Of a stretch of DNA of 6,614 bases, positions 4,878-6,614 are shown one piece after another. A program made the position numbers and the translations under genes. Every line of letters starts with the position of its first letter. Positions within the stretch are counted from its first letter, which is position 1. Under the pieces are notes generated by a model that had not been told where the DNA came from, made no database searches, and saw only the letters and a list, made by a program, of their open reading frames with translations. The stretch is from Clostridiales bacterium (GTDB lineage Bacteria > Bacillota > Clostridia > Peptostreptococcales > JAAYPU01), in assembly GCA_012519645.1 (NCBI GenBank), contig JAAYPU010000103.1:1-6614 (forward strand), read 5' to 3'.

Positions 4878-5420
4878 TTATTCAAATATTATTTTTACTT
4901 TATCGGCAAATAATAAAGAATCGCTTTCTGAAAAGCAGCAGAATATTACTTCGTCAAATACATCAGGATGTCTTTCTATAAATATTTTAACGGTTTCAAC
5001 TGCAATGCCTGACGCTTCTTCTTTAGGATATCCATAGACACCTGCTGAGATAAAAGGAAAAGCAATTGTCCTGACATTGTTTTCTGCTGCCATTTTAAGA
5101 GAACTTTTATAGGCGCTTTCCAGCAGATAAGCTTCCTTGTTTTGTCCGCCGCGATAAATAGGACCTACTGTATGAATCACATATTTACTTGGCATATTGC
5201 CTGCTGAAGTCAAACGCGCTTCCCCGGTAGGACAACCCGCATACTTTTTACATTCTTCCAGTATTTGAAGCCCTCCGGCTCTGTGTATGGCTCCATCGAC
5301 TCCGCCGCCGCCTCTGAGTCTTTCGCTGGCTGCATTGACGATAGCATCTACTTTCAGCTTAGTTATATCTCCCTGCAATATCGTTATTTTAGTTTTCCCA
5401 TAGATAGTCTGATGTTCCAC
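4878..5420 (-). CDS. Macrodomain protein, O-acetyl-ADP-ribose deacetylase type
   Basis: This is a stand-alone macrodomain of the MacroD/YmdB group, which hydrolyses O-acetyl-ADP-ribose and can remove mono-ADP-ribose from acidic side chains. I start it at the GTG at 5418-5420 (180 residues), preceded by AGGTGG at seven bases. The frame stays open for 33 more codons to a GTG at 5519, but that stretch consists of the 24-bp repeats and has no ribosome binding site. Signatures: LQGDITKLKVDAIVNAAS (15-32), GGGGVDGAIHRAGG (37-50) with the catalytic-type aspartate D42, CPTGEARLT (63-71), VIHTVGP (81-87) and SAGVYGYP (125-132). The NAAN motif, whose second Asn is a catalytic residue in MacroD1 and YmdB, reads NAAS here (codon AGC), so activity may be altered. 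It lies 43 bases upstream of truA and may share its transcript. Confidence 0.92.
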   Translation of the reverse strand: MEHQTIYGKTKITILQGDITKLKVDAIVNAASERLRGGGGVDGAIHRAGGLQILEECKKYAGCPTGEARLTSAGNMPSKYVIHTVGPIYRGGQNKEAYLLESAYKSSLKMAAENNVRTIAFPFISAGVYGYPKEEASGIAVETVKIFIERHPDVFDEVIFCCFSESDSLLFADKVKIIFE

Positions 5421-5451
5421 ACAATCACCACCTATTCCCACTTCTTGTGAA

Positions 5452-5499
5452 ATATGCTTCTCCGAAGCAGTGTAAATATGCTCCTTCGGAGTAGTGTAA
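5452..5499. repeat. 24-bp tandem repeat with variable triloop palindromes
   Basis: Two adjacent 24-base units share the frame ATATGC-N10-AGTGTAA (5452-5475 and 5476-5499). Each encloses a 13-base palindrome: GCTTC-TCC-GAAGC in the first and GCTCC-TTC-GGAGT in the second. The change of T to C in one arm is matched by A to G in the other, so pairing is preserved. A third, divergent unit follows with GTGC-TAC-GCAC (5509-5519) and ATTGTGAGTAA. The units lie upstream of the macrodomain start and end 32 bases before it. Confidence 0.85.
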
Positions 5500-5537
5500 G
5501 TATAAATAGTGCTACGCACATTGTGAGTAAAAGTTAA

Positions 5538-5593
5538 GATTTATGATTTAAGATTTAATTAGTGGTTAGTAATTAGTGATTAGTTGGTTAGTG
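5538..5593. repeat. Heptanucleotide array GATTTAA then TTAGTGA
   Basis: Eight in-register units are seen: GATTTAT, GATTTAA, GATTTAA, TTAGTGG, TTAGTAA, TTAGTGA, TTAGTTG, GTTAGTG. The word changes abruptly at 5559 without a break in the seven-base spacing. The 13 bases at 5572-5584 are the exact reverse complement of 1719-1731 and 1817-1829 in the tyrS tract. Confidence 0.9.
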
Positions 5594-5628
5594 AAGGTTG
5601 AAATTTGCCTTTGGCAAATTTCTTCCTT
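5594..5628. repeat. AAATTT-stem hairpin, copy 2
   Basis: GAAATTTGCC (5600-5609) pairs perfectly with GGCAAATTTC (5613-5622) across a TTT loop. After a TT/TT mismatch the pairing resumes as AAGG/CCTT (5594-5597 with 5625-5628). It is introduced by the same 12 bases, GGTTAGTGAAGG (5586-5597), as the hairpin at 1529. No U tract follows. Confidence 0.8.
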
Positions 5629-5633
5629 ATCTT

Positions 5634-5717
5634 TCAGTTCTCAGTTGTCAGTTATCAGTTTTATTAATTTCCTGAGACCTGAAACCAGAGACCTGACACC
5701 TACTCCATACTCTATAC
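5634..5717. repeat. 84-base heptanucleotide lattice (TCAGTTN, GACCTGA, TCTATAC)
   Basis: Twelve units are in continuous register: TCAGTTC, TCAGTTG, TCAGTTA, TCAGTTT, TATTAAT, TTCCTGA, GACCTGA, AACCAGA, GACCTGA, CACCTAC, TCCATAC, TCTATAC. The first four vary only at the seventh base, through all four nucleotides. The word CCTGAGACC (5671-5679) recurs on the same strand at 1759-1767, and 5704-5717 is the exact reverse complement of 1622-1635. Confidence 0.9.
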
Positions 5718-5719
5718 AC

Positions 5720-5734
5720 TGATGCTCCGCATCA
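5720..5734. repeat. Triloop palindrome, copy 3, overlapping the HNH gene stop
   Basis: TGATGC (5720-5725) and GCATCA (5729-5734) pair over six bases around TCC. It is the same design as the palindromes at 1471 and 1594. The stop codon of the HNH-like gene (5732-5734, minus strand) is the outer edge of this element. Confidence 0.75.
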
Positions 5735-6148
5735 TCCCAAATGAATGATTTTAAAAATGTTATTATCCTTTACGTAAAAACGGTGGTTTTTCCCTTGAAA
5801 TATCGTTATTTCACCGATGGACTCCACTCTGTCAACAGATTTTATCATTTCTGAAAGCTCTTGATATTTTAAGTGCTCACTTGATTCCAATATTTTCTTA
5901 TCTATTACAGCCTGCTTGAAATTTTCAATAATAGTTTCATCATAATCGGGCAGTATTTTATCCATTTTATATTTATTGCACTTTTTGCAGCTTAAAACAA
6001 TATTAAAAATATCATCAGGCCCATTTTTACTTTTGGGAACATAATGGTCAAGACTTATCTGCCTGAATAATAAATCTTTATCGCAAAACCTGCATTTTCG
6101 GCCATCCCGTTCATAAATATATTTTTTTACGGTCTTTTTATAATCCAC
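5732..6148 (-). CDS. HNH endonuclease-like protein
   Basis: This 138-residue protein has an N-terminal HNH (beta-beta-alpha metal) domain. RDGRKCRFC gives the first zinc pair (C19, C22), SLDHYVPKSKNG contains the D34-H35 active-site pair, FNIVLSC gives the conserved N49, and SCKKCNKYK the second zinc pair (C54, C57) followed by N58. This is the HNH form with a zinc knuckle found in phage, restriction and many uncharacterised nucleases. Residues from about 65 to 138 are charged, mostly helical-looking, and end in short strands; I do not recognise them. The start is a GTG at 6146-6148, with GAGG five bases upstream; no other start lies near. The gene is flanked on both sides by seven-base arrays. 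Target and role cannot be told; it could be a solitary homing-like, defence or repair nuclease. Confidence 0.85.
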   Translation of the reverse strand: MDYKKTVKKYIYERDGRKCRFCDKDLLFRQISLDHYVPKSKNGPDDIFNIVLSCKKCNKYKMDKILPDYDETIIENFKQAVIDKKILESSEHLKYQELSEMIKSVDRVESIGEITIFQGKNHRFYVKDNNIFKIIHLG

Positions 6149-6171
6149 TATTGCCTCGCCTCTTTATATAG

Positions 6172-6227
6172 TTTGGGTAGGTCTCGGGTTTTGGGTCCGG
6201 AGTCCGGCGTAATGATTTAATGAATGA
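6172..6227. repeat. Heptanucleotide tract between glnS and the HNH gene
   Basis: Units in register: TTTGGGT, AGGTCTC, GGGTTTT, GGGTCCG, GAGTCCG, GCGTAAT, GATTTAA, TGAATGA. The unit GATTTAA is the same word as at 5545-5558. The GC-rich part is close to the reverse complement of the GACACCG/GACTTTT stretch at 1789-1802. This is a more degenerate array than the others. Confidence 0.65.
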
Positions 6228-6254
6228 AGGAATTTGACATTTTCAAATTCCTTC
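6226..6254 (-). terminator. Hairpin downstream of glnS, terminator or repeat module
   Basis: GAAGGAATTTGA (6226-6237) pairs perfectly over 12 bases with TCAAATTCCTTC (6243-6254) around a five-base loop, starting nine bases after the glnS stop. On the minus strand the tail is only ATTCATTAAATC, a poor U tract. Its GAAGG start and AATTT stem resemble the hairpins at 1529 and 5600, so it may be a copy of that repeat module used as a terminator. Confidence 0.6.
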
Positions 6255-6262
6255 AAATACTA

Positions 6263-6614
6263 TTATTTATAAGATGATTTTAAGTCAACAATACAATTAA
6301 AGAAAAGCGCACCTTCCTTTGTAAGCTTCGGGTCTGCATAAAAGTATCCGTGTCTGAAAAATTGAAATCTGCTTTCAGGCTTTGCTTCTTTTATGCTTGG
6401 TTCCGCATAGCCTTCAAAGACAGTTAATGAATTTTCATTTAATACATTTTCTCCTTCTTCGTTTTCAAGCATAAGATAGTCATACACTCTGGCGGTTATT
6501 TTTTGCGCCTGTGATGCCTCGACCCAATGTATTGTGCCTTTGACCTTTCTGCCTGTAAAACCGCTGCCACTTCGGGTTTCGGGATCATAGGTGCATCTAA
6601 TTTCTGTAATATCA
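6263..6614 (-). CDS. glnS: Glutaminyl-tRNA synthetase, C-terminal part
   Basis: The last 116 codons of a minus-strand gene enter from the right edge. The frame is open to the window end and reads DITEIRCTYDPETRSGSGF, then GRKVKGTIHWVEASQAQ, FEGYAEPSIKEA, RFQFFRHGYFYADPK and FNCIVDLKSSYK. This is the anticodon-binding beta-barrel end of bacterial GlnRS, whose family motifs are YDPET, GRKVKGxIHWV, GxAEPSxKxA and FQFxRxGYFxxD. The enzyme charges tRNA-Gln directly with glutamine in the cytoplasm. The catalytic domain with HIGH/KMSKS is outside the window. A GTG inside the fragment (6485-6487) is an internal valine codon, not a start. Direct glutaminylation is not universal in Firmicutes, many of which rely on GatCAB transamidation. 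Confidence 0.95.
   Translation of the reverse strand, partial: DITEIRCTYDPETRSGSGFTGRKVKGTIHWVEASQAQKITARVYDYLMLENEEGENVLNENSLTVFEGYAEPSIKEAKPESRFQFFRHGYFYADPKLTKEGALFFNCIVDLKSSYK

Noticed and set aside
5421..5519. N-terminal extension of the macrodomain protein from the GTG at 5519
   Set aside because: The stretch consists of the 24-bp repeats, has no ribosome binding site at its start, and would add 33 residues not expected for the family; AGGTGG before the GTG at 5420 gives a better start.
5720..6254. Calling the HNH gene plus flanking repeats a mobile element
   Set aside because: No target-site duplication, terminal inverted repeats of matching sequence, or integrase/transposase is visible; kept only as a hypothesis.

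Overview
The window looks like the chromosome of an AT-rich Gram-positive anaerobe of the Clostridia/Tissierellia type. The evidence is a tRNA-Tyr T-box leader in front of tyrS, strong AGGAGG-type ribosome binding sites, short U-tailed intrinsic terminators, clostridial-looking ribosomal proteins and low GC. The genus cannot be fixed from the sequence alone. All recognisable genes are housekeeping or RNA-related. The unusual material lies between the genes.

Layout from left to right: the start of an unidentified small gene (minus strand, cut by the window edge); the rplM-rpsI ribosomal operon (minus), with its terminator, a consensus sigma-A promoter and a leader hairpin; then a divergent promoter driving a complete T-box leader (plus). 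A roughly 380-base repeat tract separates that T-box terminator from tyrS (plus). A bidirectional-looking terminator closes tyrS against a minus-strand group, truA-yhbY-LOG, probably read together with a macrodomain gene just upstream of truA. Beyond it lie a second repeat tract, an HNH-nuclease-like gene, a third short repeat tract and the C-terminal end of glnS, all on the minus strand.

Functionally the genes centre on translation: two ribosomal proteins, two aminoacyl-tRNA synthetases (Tyr, Gln), a tRNA pseudouridine synthase and a CRM-domain RNA-binding protein. A LOG-type nucleotide phosphoribohydrolase and an ADP-ribose-type macrodomain hydrolase complete the group. tyrS expression should respond to uncharged tRNA-Tyr: the leader shows a UAC specifier, a UGGU acceptor-binding bulge and an 11-bp terminator.

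The most striking content is a set of intergenic tracts (about 1471-1843, 5452-5734 and 6172-6254) built almost entirely of seven-base units. The unit sequence changes along each tract (for example CACTAAT, TGAGACC, GACACCG, back to CACTAAT) while the seven-base register is kept. The tracts share the same words, in direct or inverted orientation. They are punctuated by triloop palindromes of the form GATGC-NNN-GCATC, by AAATTT-stem hairpins, and in one place by a 24-bp tandem repeat whose stems show a compensatory base-pair change. I read these as modular dispersed repeats of unknown function and consider them the best candidate here for something undescribed. The HNH-like gene sits between two such tracts and its stop codon lies inside one of the palindromes.
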